From: Charina bottae
Lineage: Eukaryota > Chordata > Lepidosauria > Squamata > Charinaidae
DNA: 64,000 nucleotides
Assembly (NCBI GenBank): GCA_023362775.1
Contig: JALMGJ010000017.1
Location: forward strand, 19,231,001 to 19,295,000
Reading direction: 5' to 3'
Positions within the stretch are counted from its first letter, which is position 1. Every line of letters begins with the position of its first letter. This document shows, one piece after another, positions 46,805 through 59,340 of the stretch. Both the position numbers and the translations under genes were made by a program. The notes under the pieces were generated by a model. That model was not told the origin of the DNA. It ran no database searches and was given only the letters and a program-made list of their open reading frames with translations.

Positions 46805-47068
46805 CAGAGCTTTCCAAACTTTTCATGTTGGTGACACACTTTTTAGACATGCATCATTTCACAACACACTCTTACAGCAGGGCACAAGGCAGGCACTAGG
46901 ACCTACGTGGAATCCTGGCAGGGCAGGTTTGGAGGCAGCAAGGCACAAGGCAGGCACTAGGACCTGCGCGGAATCCTGGCAGGGCTCGGAGGCAGCAGCA
47001 GCCGCGACACACCCAGACACTGCAGCTGACACACTAATGTGTCCCGACACACAGTTTGGAAAGCTATG
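46805..47068. mobile_element. hAT-type element, 'GCTTTCCAAAC' family, copy 4
   Basis: Perfect 8-base duplication TGATAGGG (46797-46804, 47069-47076). Near-end sequence CATGTTGGTGACACAC matches the right end of copy 3 in reverse. The middle has two copies of a roughly 60-base unit with AAGGCAGGCACTAGGACC. Confidence 0.92.
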
Positions 47069-47282
47069 TGATAGGGTCTCTCTACTTCCAGGTTTTGAAA
47101 GAACTTAATTTCTCCTGGGGATGAGAGAGCTGGACTGGTTTCCTATGATGCCCAATCCAGGGATGGCAAACAATTATGTCTGGGGCTGTACTGGGGGGTG
47201 GAGAGGGGCTGTAGCATGCAAGGGGATGATGCAGAATGGCCAGGGATGAATCCCGTGTCTGAGTGGAATGGGATTTTATTAT

Positions 47283-47340
47283 TTTGTTTATTTATTATTT
47301 GAATTTATCCCCGCCCATCTCTACCATGGTAGACTCTTAT
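47283..47340 (-). repeat. L2/CR1-type LINE 3' tail
   Basis: TTTATTTATTATTTGAATTT, then CCCGCCCATCTC. Same terminus as at 9590-9680. Confidence 0.55.
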
Positions 47341-50300
47341 TGTTTATTTCCAGTTATTTGGGGGGGGGGGCAGTTGGAGAGGCCAGAAACAGATGGTAGC
47401 CATAAGGTAACCATAATTTAACCTAGGATGTGGAAAACTGTGGCCCCAGGATTGTGTACAGCCCCAGATTTCCTTTTAGTTGAAAACTAACAACATAGTT
47501 TCCTATTATTTTGAATACACTCTAAAATAGGCATATCACAATTAAAAAACAAAGCTGTAACCCATCCTGACTCATGTCTGACTTTCTGCTTTTGTGGCCT
47601 TCAGTCCCCTCCTGAATCTTAAGTGGAGCTCTTGGACGCCGAAAGCTGTCTCCTATGGTCTGGGAGGAACATCTTGCTAAGTGTAAGCCCGCTAAAGCCT
47701 GGCATATCACATGAGCCTGCTCATTTTTGTCAAATGATACAGACAATTGAAATGCACTCAGTCTTCAATGCCCTTGAAAAACAGGCATTAGTTATCCCTT
47801 AAGAGGCATCCACATTGACAGCCATATTTATAGAAATCTTCAGTGCTCAAGAACTTCAGAACTGCTTGACTGCAGCTCCTCCCCAAAATCTCCTTACAGG
47901 CTTAATCAGCCCCGTCTTTGCCAAAATTATGGCATCCACCAAATTGGAAGAACACATGGTACATTTTAGGACCATCTTTTTCAACATGGTAGTCTCTGAG
48001 GCAGATAGAAACCAAAATGTTTGCCTGACAATTGTGAAAGTTGTGGTCTAAGAGATCTACAGGTCACTAAATCAGGGAAGGCTCTCTTAGGACATGCCCA
48101 GTGTCATATTCCTTTGCAATATAGAGTGCTTAACTCTATATTGTTTTAATATATAGAGAGAGCTTAACTCTATATATGTTTCGGCTTCCCACTGCTTATG
48201 GGGAAGAGGATACTCCATTCTCCCCTGCCCCTTCCCATACACACGTCCTTCTGCCGCTTGCCCTCAGAAGACTGCCCTACAGACGTCCTTCTGGGTGCCT
48301 TTGTTAGCAGGCCATTGGGGCAAAGAAATGGCTGCCCCAGGTGAGCCAGGAACCAGCGGGCTTGCCTTTGATCACAGTTCACCGCCTCTCCCAGTCTCCA
48401 CCTATAATAGCTGCTTATTTATTTGATTTAGGGCTGAAAGACCTTTGGCCCCAAATTCCCCACAGGATTCATCTCCCTGAATGTCAGCAGTTTAATTCTT
48501 GATGTATTTGTCTGCAGACTAAGAATTATGTTCTGTATTAGGTAGCAAACAGATTTTCTGCAACTGAGCAATGTTTTGTAATGTTTTTAACATTTTATAA
48601 TGAAAGGCTAAAGTATTTTACATTTGCTGACTGGAAGCTTATTAGATTTCATTCTTGATCCGTGACAAAATCAAACTTGAATGGCAACATTTGAAATTTG
48701 GGCATATGTTCATTTGGGATGGGGCCATGAGACATCTATGGGCTCCCCCACACAACCAACCAGTAACTGAAAAAGGGCAGGTGGTAATTTACCACCAACA
48801 AGAGAAAAAGAATACATATATTGACAGTGTTCACATACCACAGCACATCATGGTTTGTTTAACCATGATTTGTTAAATAAATCACAATTGGCTGGGTTCA
48901 CACAGTACATTAAGCCATAAAGTATATAGTTTGCAAACCATAGTGGCTGAATTCACAAAACACACTAAGCTACAAAAAAGCAGACCATATTATGGTTTAC
49001 TGTGTTTTGAATCAGGTCCTTGGGATGGACTGAATGAAATGCTTGCTGAAAGAACTGGGCAGAAGGTGGCCTTCCCATGTTCTTTTTTCTTAACATCTCA
49101 CCTAGTGGGTTCCTCATTTCACTTTGCCCCTCTATTCCACAGCCCACCCAATTTAGTGGGATCCCTTGATGCTCAGAATAAACTTTCATGGGGCAGCTAG
49201 GAGCACCTTAAGGATTGCTCCCTCCAGTAATTCTTAAGAACAGTTCACACAACACTGAACGGACTCATAGTTCCTTTGCATAGGAATTGGCAGCACACAA
49301 TCAGAAGAGCCATCATTTTTTATGGAATGGTACCCACTCCCTCTGTTGTTGCCTAGTAACCCATAAACCTTTGCATCAAGAGATTTCTAGCAAAGTTTCA
49401 TTTCATTACATCCAGAGACTCTTGCCTATTGGTCACTGGGTGTGGCTTTGGCAGTGCAACCATTCAGTCTTGGGAGGGGTATTATGTGGTTGCCAGGCCA
49501 TGGCAGCAAATTTCAAAGTGAGAATCCTGCTTTTCCAGATGCTCTATAATTCCATCTCTTTTCCTTGGAGGACTGAAAAGGCAAGGCTTGGACTGCCACA
49601 CAGTCAAAAGGGCTTTGGGATTCAAGCAACATGGCTGAAGAGGAGAGGATAGTTTGATTCATAATTGTCCTGGGACAGTTTTGGGATAAAACTGCCTCCC
49701 TCTCCTCTGCTAGTACTGAGGGAATTAGTAGGTTCAACGTAACACTGTATTTTGGTTGGATGTGTTGTGTAAACCAGCCCACAGTCTAAATTCCTTTTAC
49801 AGAACAACATTTGAGAATCTCATTGAAGGGAACATGGAGCCATCATCTGGACAAACTGTGTGACTGCATTGCTGTGTCATTTTCCAAATAGGTAGCCATG
49901 TTAATCTTTTCCAACAAATTCAACAGAGAATAGGGCTACCAGAACTGTTGTTGTTGTTGAAGATGACCAATACTGGGTAGCAAAGAATTAACATTTTCTG
50001 TATCTCTAGATGCTCTGGTGGTTATTTGGGACTTGCAGCCAAAGGACCTCTCCTCAAATGCACCTAAAGGTGGCACTGTCATGCCCCAGCAATCTTTTTG
50101 TTTTGTGCTATTCCCCATAACGTTGCTTTCATTTACTTCTCAAGCCCCACCAGGGCAGCCCTAACTGCTGACTCACACAATGTGTTTTCTGAGGACATAA
50201 TACAGTGGCTTAAAACAACAACAACACTATGTCTGAATCATATTCTGTTTTTTTAAATGGGTATTTAGAAACTAATGCCCTCTTCTGCATTTGGGTTGCT

Positions 50301-51214
50301 GTGCTTTTCTTGTATTGGTTTCAAGACTCATCCACAAAACTTGATCAGACACGTCTTTAGAAATAAGTCCCAGGGAAACGCGAAGGAGATTTCCGCCATA
50401 ATTCTGTAGTTGGTTTGCAAGCCTCGTTGCAGAGTCACTTGTACAAACCTCCCAAGTAGAGTTGGGTGTGTCCTCCAGAGCGCCTTCGAAAGTGACTAAT
50501 TTTTAATGTGGCAGAAGAGGAAAATTACTGAGCACATGAGGAGTAATCATATGATGTAAGTACTTGAATATAAATTAAATCATGTTTAGTTTTGGGCTAG
50601 CCTCACCCACTTTTTGGAGGGTGGGCCCTGGTATGTCCCTCAAAGTCCAAATGTGCTTTTCAGATAAAAAAAGGTTATATACCAGAATTAAAGGCTTGGA
50701 AGGAAGTGCAGAACTGTGAAAAAGCTCACTTGGTAAGCTAAGTATCTTCACTCTTCTTCCCCTAGGGGCCGTGATGACATGGGCACTGTTAGCCAGAGAT
50801 GCCATGGTCTCATAGCTCCTTTCGTCGATCTATTTGCTGCTGGTTATTCTGAGCATTGCCATTCAGCCGTTCATGTAGAAAAATACGCATTAGGCAGGAC
50901 AAAAAGGGAGCATCTCCGGAAGTGCTGTGTAGTCTTAATTTGCAACTGAGACATTTGGGAGAATCTTTTTTTGTATCAGTGCCCTAACACAGGCATTGTT
51001 GGTCGATGTCACATTCCATACTTTTACAACCTGGTGTTGTCCACATGTATTGAATGACAACAGCCATTGTCTTCAACCAGCATTGTCATATACCAGTATG
51101 TTCGTGTATATCCAGCACTGCAGGGGATCTTTGGACTTTGGAGGTTTTTAAGAGATGGGACAGCCACCTCTTGAGGATGGTTGGTTTCCCTGCACCATGT
51201 GGTGCAGAGGATCA
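47341..51214. other. unrecognised sequence
   Basis: No gene was recognised. A G10 run lies near 47361, ATATATAGAGAG near 48150, and a GTT repeat near 49949. Short open frames have no recognisable domain. Confidence 0.35.
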
Positions 51215-51222
51215 TGCTAGAT

Positions 51223-51321
51223 TAGTATTTCTCAACCATGGCAACTTTAAGACATGTGGACTTCAACTCCCAGAATTCCCCAGCCAGCATTTCTTAAAGT
51301 TGCCAAGGTTGAGAAACACTG
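51223..51321. mobile_element. short palindromic hAT-type element, copy 3
   Basis: Perfect 8-base duplication TGCTAGAT (51215-51222, 51322-51329). Same family as 42703-42820 with one arm shortened. Confidence 0.93.
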
Positions 51322-51329
51322 TGCTAGAT

Positions 51330-52252
51330 GGTCCTTGTGGTGCCTTTCGACTCCACCTTGTATAACTTTCCATTGAAGGTTAAAGAGGCTATGAACAGAA
51401 ATGATGAACAGACTGAAGGAGGTATCTTCCCTATTGTACTAGTGTCTATACAACACATTGTCAATTGAAGACATCATATATATGAATGGATCCTATCTTT
51501 GGAATTTCACCTTCCATGACCTAAAAGGCCCCTAGCTCTGCGGTTTTCATCTTGATGAAATGGAACTGAATGGCTGCAGTGCTGCATCTTGTGACAGATA
51601 GTTTGATTCCAAACACAAGGCTACAGATTAAACCAAGGAGCAAGATGATAAGGTAAAGCACCCTTGTCCAAAGTGGAGACCTTCAGATGTGCTGGGACTC
51701 CAAATGACCTAATTCCAAGCCAATGCATTCTGGGAATTTTGGTAGTTGGAGTTTAAACACATGAGGGGCTTCTCACAGTAAGGCATGTTCTTTATTCTTC
51801 TTTTTGCGTTAGTGCTTTGACAGAGTCATCTGAGATGTCACATTCCCACAACCCATTTGGCAAAAGAACCCCCAGTTCATTTCAGTTCCATGCTCTATTG
51901 AGAAGCCAAGCTGTGTGTCAGGGAAAGCCTATTTTGACAGAGGTAGAAGGGAGTGGTTCCTGGTATTTGGGCTGTAGTAAGATCTTTGCTTTGGCTTCCA
52001 GTAAGAAGGCAGCAATGGTAAAACATGTACATATTATTGCAAAGACAACTATCTGGACATGCCCGTGCAGTCAACAGGATTCAGGTGCCATTTGAATGGG
52101 AGTTTAACCCTTGTAGAACAGACAATTGCAAGTGATAACCATTAGAACCCAATTATGCTTAGACTATATCATTTCATGTTGCAGATTCATGCTCATTGGG
52201 GTGAGTAATCCTGCTGCTGGGGAAGCTAAGTTAGAAATTTTATAGTAACAGA
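51330..52252. other. spacer with possible decayed element
   Basis: 51670-51775 has GTGGAGACCTTCAGATGTGC and TTCTGGGAATTTTGGTAGTT, resembling a common reptile palindromic repeat; ends not definable. Otherwise nothing. Confidence 0.4.
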
Positions 52253-52257
52253 GTGAT

Positions 52258-52624
52258 TGTCAGGGTTCTAGTGAGAATCCTGCCATTTCTCTATGCATAG
52301 TTAAATTGTGCTGTGCGGGGAGGGGGAGAACGTGCCAGGAGCTGTGTCTAACACCAGAGACTGCGGAATGCATCGTCAAGGTCGTCCACCTGCAGGAGTC
52401 TGGAAGGGGCGAGCGAGGAGTGAGAAAGTAACGGACATTGACATCATGGGCGCGAAGAAATTGGCGCGAAGTGGGAGAGCGAAGTTTGAGTTTTTGGTGG
52501 GAAACCGTCATTCGGATCTTTGGGAGTGCTTTGGTTTACATGTATCCTTAATAAAGCTTATTCTGCATTTCAATGAATTGCATGGAGAAGTGTTTATTGG
52601 GACATTGAAGTCAGGGTCATTACT
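52258..52624 (+). repeat. solo LTR, Ty3/gypsy-like
   Basis: 367 bases starting TGTCAGGGTTCTAG, flanked by a perfect 5-base duplication GTGAT (52253-52257, 52625-52629). AATAAA at about 52548 fits a polyadenylation signal. Its first bases resemble the chromovirus LTR (TGTCAGAGTTCTGG). No internal region is nearby, so LTR-LTR recombination probably removed it. Confidence 0.75.
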
Positions 52625-52629
52625 GTGAT

Positions 52630-53901
52630 ACAGCCCAAACATAGTTTCATAGATTGTGCTAACCCACAGCTTCTTTAACCATGCTTTCTGGTAGAAAATA
52701 CTGTAGCTTAGCTCACATGGTTTGCTGAGCCATAAACCATGATTTACAGAAAATGGTTAGGTTCCATAATCAATCTAAGCAAAAACCACACAAACCACAT
52801 TAGGATTCAGTGCAACAGCACCTGATTAACCCTATGCAGGCTCCTTTGAACATAATAATTCAATAAAAATAAATATTAAAAAATTAAAATGGCTAAAAAC
52901 TCTCACTGCCATCACATCTGAGTATATTTCAGTGTTCCTCCATGAAATCTTGCGCAAAGTGTTCTTATGGGAGACTGAGTAAGATCTTAGGGATGAGATT
53001 CCTAAATCTTGGAAGATTTTGGTGAATTTTAATAAAAATATGTGGGGCAGGGGTATACATTACTTTAAAAAAACTCCTGGTCCCTGGGTTAATACAATGA
53101 ATCTGACTATGGAGAATATCCAGAAAGAGAAGCTTTCAGGCAAGCTTACAGACTCCAAGGACACAGTCTGAATATTTGTGAGCTAGGAAATCCCAACAGG
53201 TTTTTGCACACTTTAGTGCTTATAACACAACATTCTTGGGCATTCTTTAAATAAAAAAGCAATGTTGTAAACTTGTTAAATGAAAGCAAGTTTATTGTGC
53301 CAAGTGTATGTGACCTAAGCAAATACACACATACAGACACAAACACGGACTTGGAGATGTTATGTTGTAGAACCATCAGTAGTCTCATTCATAATCTTAT
53401 CATTTAATTTTAGCAAAATGATGACAAATGCCTACTACCATTGACTTGATTTGGTGGAGAAAACAATTCCATTGCAAAATGGAAAATTTGACAGCTACAA
53501 CAGCATGCAAAGGTAAGAAGACTCAACTATAGGAGCCCATCCCAACTCACTGCTTCTATGTTCAGGGAAAGTAGGACACTCTCTACTCCCATAGGTTTGT
53601 CCCTGCATTTTCAATTATTCATTGACTGCCAAACACGTATGCCTAGTCTATGAGGTCCAGCTTGGGTATTCTGCTACTTCTTTCAAATTGTCCCTGTTTC
53701 TTCGTGCCTGCCTTGACATGCAGGGCCCAGCCAAGGAGGATTCTTGGGGTCCTGCTTATGTAATTTCATATGACTGGAGGAAGGTGGTATCCAGTGTTTA
53801 GAAAGTTGCTCCCACAAGCATCCCCAAGAATTGCAGCAGTCTCTCTCAACCTGATGCCCTCTAGATGTACTGGACTATTACAGGTGTTATAGTATAAATA
53901 C
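52630..53901. other. unrecognised sequence
   Basis: Nothing recognised; possible half-repeat CAACCTGATGCCCTCTAGAT near 53848. Confidence 0.35.
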
Positions 53902-53909
53902 ATCAAGAG

Positions 53910-54007
53910 CACTGTTTCTCCATCTTAGCAACTTTAAGATGTGTGGACTTCAACTCCCAGAATTCCCCAGCCACACATCTTAAAGTTGCCAAGGTTGAGA
54001 AACACTG
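53910..54007. mobile_element. short palindromic hAT-type element, copy 4
   Basis: Starts CACTGTTTCTCCATCTTAGC, ends GGTTGAGAAACACTG. Flanks ATCAAGAG and ATCTAGGG agree at 6 of 8. Confidence 0.85.
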
Positions 54008-54015
54008 ATCTAGGG

Positions 54016-57000
54016 TTGGCTGCGTTACATTCCTGAGTTCTGTTCAAATCCTGTGATAACTAAAACATGGGCAAAGTTGACTTCTTGTTTCAAAAATGTA
54101 TGCTTGCTTTTTCAAACCTGGCATTTTCTGGACTTGTTGGGAGCTCATAATTTCCCATTATTTCCAGCCAGCATGGCCAAAACCTCTGATGTGGAGACCC
54201 TGAGAAGGCAGGCTTCCTGGGTATTTGGGGGACTGTCCCAACAGATCTGGAGAGGAAATCAAATTTAGCTTTGCAAAGCCCACTATAAGACGACATTCAT
54301 TTTATTTCAGCAGGATATCTTTCAGTCAACATCTTCTTTCCAAATAACAATTGCTAAATTCAGCTTATAAAGTAATTTCTACACCTTCCATATCATATAC
54401 AAAAGGCGACAGCTATTTACAAATCTGCGGTTCTCTCAATAGTATTTATAAACTATGAAAAAACTACTTCAGTTTTTATGATAAAAGGGAAGCATATTCC
54501 CAATATTAATGCTAAAATATTTCCATTAATATTATAGGCAACAAAAAAAAAAACCTAACCCCAAACACATTTAGTATCACCACCACAAAAAAAGTGTAAA
54601 TTGATTGCATTAATAACATTACTACTACTTCTGGAGGAATCGTTCTGGCAAAGAAATGCTGCAGTATGTGTAGCGAGAAAGAGGGTGGGGTAACTGTTTA
54701 TGGAGTGTAGACCAATTCATGTGTGTTCATATGGACAGTAATTGCATACCTTAGCCACTAGGTGGCATTCAACTACATGGGTGGAACCAGGATTTCTTCT
54801 ACTTTTCTTTAAGACAAATCTCACTTGAGTCTAATCCTTCGAGTGACAAGTTTTCTTAATTCTCTTGTGTAAAAACAGGAAGGTGATACGTATCTGATTT
54901 TATGTGAGGAAGCTGAGTGAGAAATATCCTCAGATATTTCCCCCCACCTTTTCACAAAAATCTGCAATATAGTTTGTTTGCTTGAACCTAGTGTAATGCA
55001 TAGCACAATCAACTTTAAGGATGTTGAAAACTCAAATGCAGATCTTTGGAAAATCAGGCTTTGGTGGATCATAGTCCTGAGCCGCCACATTATCTAAACA
55101 TAAGATGATGCCATAAAACTTTCAGTGTTTTCTGTGTTAAATCAAAAGATGACTATGTTGGCTTCAACTTGTTCCTGCTCCTTCTTAGATTACATTTCCT
55201 TCACTTTATGCAGAAGAATTTTGTCCAACGGGAGTTGACTCTATGGCCCCAAAGTAGCAGAAAATTGTTTTGGAATTAGAATTTTGTATAAGGCACAAGC
55301 TGAGGGTGCTTTTAAGTCTGGATATATCATATATTTGAGTATTAATTACTCCCTATCAAATATCTCCAGACAAAATTTAGGCTCCACACTATTACCATGG
55401 CTTCTTCCAATAGCTGACCGCTGAATAGCATGCTTTTTATTTTTTCGGTCTTGCTGCGCCACCTGCAGAGGAGAGGAGGAGAAGTCCGTTTTTAGTGCCA
55501 TTTTGGGAATACATCATTTAATCAGCCACTTTGCCTACATGACAGCATTGTGTGTCTCTGGACCATTCTCTGGGCTCATCAGCTAAGAATTACAATGGCC
55601 CCAAAATGTCCAAACTGAAAGTAATAATGAAATGTGAGGATATTTAATTTTGACTTCTGATTCCAAATGAATATGCTATTGGCAGAGATAGGAATGAAAC
55701 GTTTAAGGGGTTTCCATCCAGCCATCCTGAGCATCTCCTAATGGCCCCTGGCACAAATTCCCTGCATGTTCAGCAACACAGGTTCATATCAGTCTTGCTA
55801 TTAAGTTTAGCATTTTAAAATCACTCTCATACAATTTTTATTTAGGTTTCTCGATTGTTGAAATTTGATGAAATTTGATCACCTAGATGAAATTTGATCA
55901 ACTCCTCTGGCCGGATTGTGGTCCAGAAGAGGCGCCTATTGGTGCCCAGACACCAGGGTCACATTAAGGATGGGCACAGACACACTAGAAGTTGCACACT
56001 CTATAGTCAGCTCTGAGTAAGGGTAACTGGGTGCATGTGGAAAATGGCTATAGAAAATACAGCTGCTAGAGCATCCAGAATCTCCACATGTATTTGGTGC
56101 TTCCAGTTGGAGATCTTCCATAAGGTTAAAGAGGTGGAGATGCCTCCTGCAACACTGAATATTGTATAGTTCTAAATACTTTAATTAGAAGATATTTTTG
56201 AGGAGAGGGAATCAATGGAAAGGGAAGCATCAGAATAGGGCTGTTGTTGAGTGGGGAGAGAGGGGACCTGGTCCCTGGCTGAAAATAATGGACAGTTGTT
56301 GGAATCATCACTGAAAAATGCTCCACATAATTTTCATTTCTGATAATACACTGTAAGAAAAAAAATAGATGGTTTGGTAAAACAAGCATGTTGATCACAT
56401 AGTAAAGCATTTGGAAATCACATGTCATTTGATTGGTTTATGTTATGGCTGCTTGCAATCAGAAGACAAAGGAGAAAGTAACAATGCAGTTGCAGGAATG
56501 GTCAACTTCTTGAAAACAGATGGAAACTGAATCTGAGGAAGAATTTGAGAATTTTTGGAGTACTAAGAACATGGTCCAGATCCAGTGAAAGATCTTGTAG
56601 CTGCTAGGATGTAACTTGCAAGGCTGACCCTTCCTTACCATCCATGGAGAGGGAGATCTGCAAAATCCTGCAACCGTTTCCTGTGGACCATTGGATTAAT
56701 ATTTTACAGCACTGCAGAGTCAGTAAACATTCTACAATATCAAAGCAGGATTCAGCAATGGTCAAAAAATACAATGAGACAGGAAGATTGTGTTAGGACA
56801 AGAATCCTTTTTCAAAACTCTGTTCAGCTGGACACTTATAGAAGCCCTTGGCCAGCCTTGTTCTGATGCTGTAGTGAAGATGACCATACTTGAAATTGCA
56901 TTTTTATAGAATTTCAGAGAATGGAAAACGGGGATCAGACAAAAAGAAGGATGTTTGCTATTATTCCAACATGTCTAACAACATTAAACAACAAGAGACA

Positions 57001-57124
57001 ATGTTTTCCCCCAAGTAAACGATGATTGGCTGACACAAAAGACCCAAAGCCTGGAGTCTTGCTAGCAATTCCAGTAGCTACAGAAATTGAGCTCAGATAG
57101 CAAATCACCCAAAATAAAAAGCAT
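54016..57124. other. unrecognised sequence downstream of INF2
   Basis: No gene or clear repeat. The right part could be INF2 3' UTR if the polyadenylation site lies further left than the candidate near 57125. Confidence 0.35.
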
Positions 57125-57130
57125 TTTATT
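57125..57130 (-). terminator. INF2: candidate INF2 polyadenylation signal
   Basis: TTTATT on the plus strand is AATAAA on the minus strand, about 145 bases after the CAAX stop. It is the first such hexamer seen downstream, but use is unproven. Confidence 0.3.
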
Positions 57131-57272
57131 AAAAATGAAATAACATAGTGCATGTAATTAGCTACAAGAAGCATAGCTTTATGTGGTGATGATCAACAGC
57201 TTCATTAGGTGTGTAAGGTCCCAACGCAATGGTTAGTTCACATAGAGTAGCATCCCTGACGGTTTACATACC

Positions 57273-57346
57273 TCACTGTATCTCACAACCTCTTTTTGTT
57301 TTTTTATCTCCAGTATCAACCACCGCTTTTAAATCAGTGTCAACCA
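57273..57346 (-). CDS. INF2: INF2 last exon with CAAX box
   Basis: A 74-base exon (phase 1 in, stop TGA at 57273-57275) follows acceptor GAAAGCAG. Joined in phase to the donor at 57944, it gives a 24-codon tail (counting the split codon and stop) ending DKKTKRGCEIQ. Human INF2 isoform 1 ends NKTKKLCVIQ, which is farnesylated and places INF2 on the ER. The CAAX motif here is C-E-I-Q, with Glu in place of the usual aliphatic residue. The exon lies on a roughly 24-base tandem duplication (VDT occurs twice in its protein). The call rests on splice phase and on the matching tail pattern. Confidence 0.8.
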
Positions 57347-57894
57347 CTGCTTTCAAATAAAAGAGAAGACACTAAATGTAGCCACAAGATATTAGCAAAA
57401 TCCACTGCAACAACATAGTCATGGGATAAAAGTCAGTGGATAAGGAAACAAGGACCTCTCTAGATTAATGACATTTTACTGTAGTCGATTAAGTCTTTGA
57501 ATCAATCATATTTGCATATGAATAAAACAATAGCTTTGAAACAAAAAAGCCAATTCCACATTTATCAAATGTATGTGGGTGCACCAGGTGCTATATCAGA
57601 AGAGGCATTCCATTTGGGATGCAAGGTAGCAGGGAATATTTTTGTAAAAATGATCCACGCCATCTACATTTATATAAATACTTGCATTAACATAATGTTA
57701 AAGCTCCCCTACCCCAAATAATTAGTTGATCACTTAATAAATTAACCGATCTATCTGTGAAGTCGACCTTTCCAAATCTGGGTCCTTCCAGGTAATTTGG
57801 TTTAAGTCTGCCACCAGCCCTGCCTATTGGGCATGCCAGCTCAATTGATGTGAGTTGTAGGTGAAAATATCTGGAGGGATCCAGGTTAAGGAGG
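57347..57894 (-). other. INF2: last INF2 intron / alternative 3' UTR
   Basis: Between the long exon and the CAAX exon. It is intron in the CAAX form and 3' UTR in the read-through form. No repeat was recognised. Confidence 0.6.
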
Positions 57895-58733
57895 TCATCT
57901 TGGTTTGGCCCTAATGTTCAACGGCTGCAATGAAAATGCCTTACTTGAATGGCTCTTGCTGTGCCTCTTTTTCTTCTTTCGCTTTGCTGAACTTCTTTGG
58001 CCATCTTTTTCAGCTTGGGCTTGTTCCGCAGGTACTGTTGCTGAATACGAAGAATCAGTCACGGGCTCTTCTGAGAAGGACTTATCCTGAGAAGTGTCCA
58101 ACAAGGAGTCCGAAGAAGGGTCTTCATTTTCTTTTGATGCTTCTGGCAGTGCCAAAGTTTCAAGGGCCACTTCTTGAGAGGTTGTGAGCCGTTTGGTGTT
58201 TCCAGGTATTTCCTCTCCTGCATCGTCTTTTCTGTTAATACTCTTTTCCTGGTCATTTGAATTTAAACTGTTCCATGAGCTATCAGGTTCAGTTCTACCA
58301 GCTGGGTCCCCTGAGTCAACTGGCCCAGCTTTGATCTTCAGGCTGGTCGAATGTCCTGAGTCACCACTTGTAAACTTTACAAAAGAAGTGGACTGAGACA
58401 ACACTAAATCATTGTCATTAGCATCCTGAAAGGAATGGGAGTCATTTCCCTCCTCTTGCAAGTTTGTTCCATTCAGGGCTACTCCGTTTCCCTCCAAAAC
58501 AAAGGGATGTAAAGAGGCCTTTTCGGGATCAGGCTCGGCTGGAGAGGCCGTACCATTTCCAAAGGCATCAGGCGGTTTCTGTGAAACTAATGGGTCAGCA
58601 GCCACCTCAGATTTCTCATTCGTGGTAGCACCTTCTGAAGATTTTGCATTTTCTACTTGGTCCTGGAAGTTATTGTGTGTCCTTGAAACATCTTCTTCTT
58701 GCTTTGTGTCTTTCACATCCTGAACGCTTTGGT
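57895..58733 (-). CDS. INF2: INF2 long C-terminal exon, with non-CAAX end
   Basis: INF2 is a formin that both polymerises and severs actin, acting at the ER and in mitochondrial fission. This exon opens after acceptor GATTTTCAG (exon base 58733), phase 1, and encodes a long Ser/Asp/Glu-rich, presumably disordered tail. Its distinctive conserved block is LLDTSQDKSFSEEPVTDSS, which matches human INF2 (DTSLDKSFSEDAVTDSS), followed by a basic KRKKKKRHSK run. A donor CAA|GTAAGG at 57944/57945 allows splicing to the CAAX exon after codon 263. Without splicing the frame reads on to TGA at 57895-57897, giving a basic tail ending IRAKPR, comparable with the non-CAAX end of mammals. Confidence 0.92.
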
Positions 58734-59340
58734 CTGAAAATCAATGACATACACAAGAGTTAAACCCAACCCAAATACTTGTAGTTTGGATTGAGAAAAG
58801 TTTGCCACTGAATCATCCCATCTTCCCCATCAAAAACAAAATGAAAGAGTAGGGAGAAGATAGTAATAATGTGGGAATTATTGCAATCAGTGTGTGAGAG
58901 GTTACTTTTATTCTTTTCTTCTGAGCTGAGAGTTTTCATCTCATCCCTTTTCTTAGCAGTAAGAAAAGAAATGTTGACATAATGGGAACTTTTCTCCCCT
59001 TACCACTTATTGCAGCGTGCAGCAGTGGAGAGAATTTACAGGAACTGTAGTTGGGGAGGAAAAGGTAAAAGTTCTCTTCTATTCCTCCTTTGGTCTTGTC
59101 ATGTTGACCCCTCTGCCTCTGCAGTGCATATTGTTAAAAAGTCCAAACCCCCCCCCCCCAAAAAAAAGCAGTGTTGCATTTAGCTTCACATATAAGCCCT
59201 ACATATGTAATTAATTGTGTTTACTTAGAGCCCTAAAACAAAAGGTGGTGTTTAGGGCTGCATTATTTCAAAATGTAGATGGAGGCTGAGATCATACAGT
59301 AGAATGTTTTTCCATAAATAAACACACAAACATATTAGTG
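58734..59340 (-). other. INF2: INF2 intron, right part
   Basis: Unrecognised intron sequence; a C9/A8 homopolymer junction lies near 59151-59167. Confidence 0.6.
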
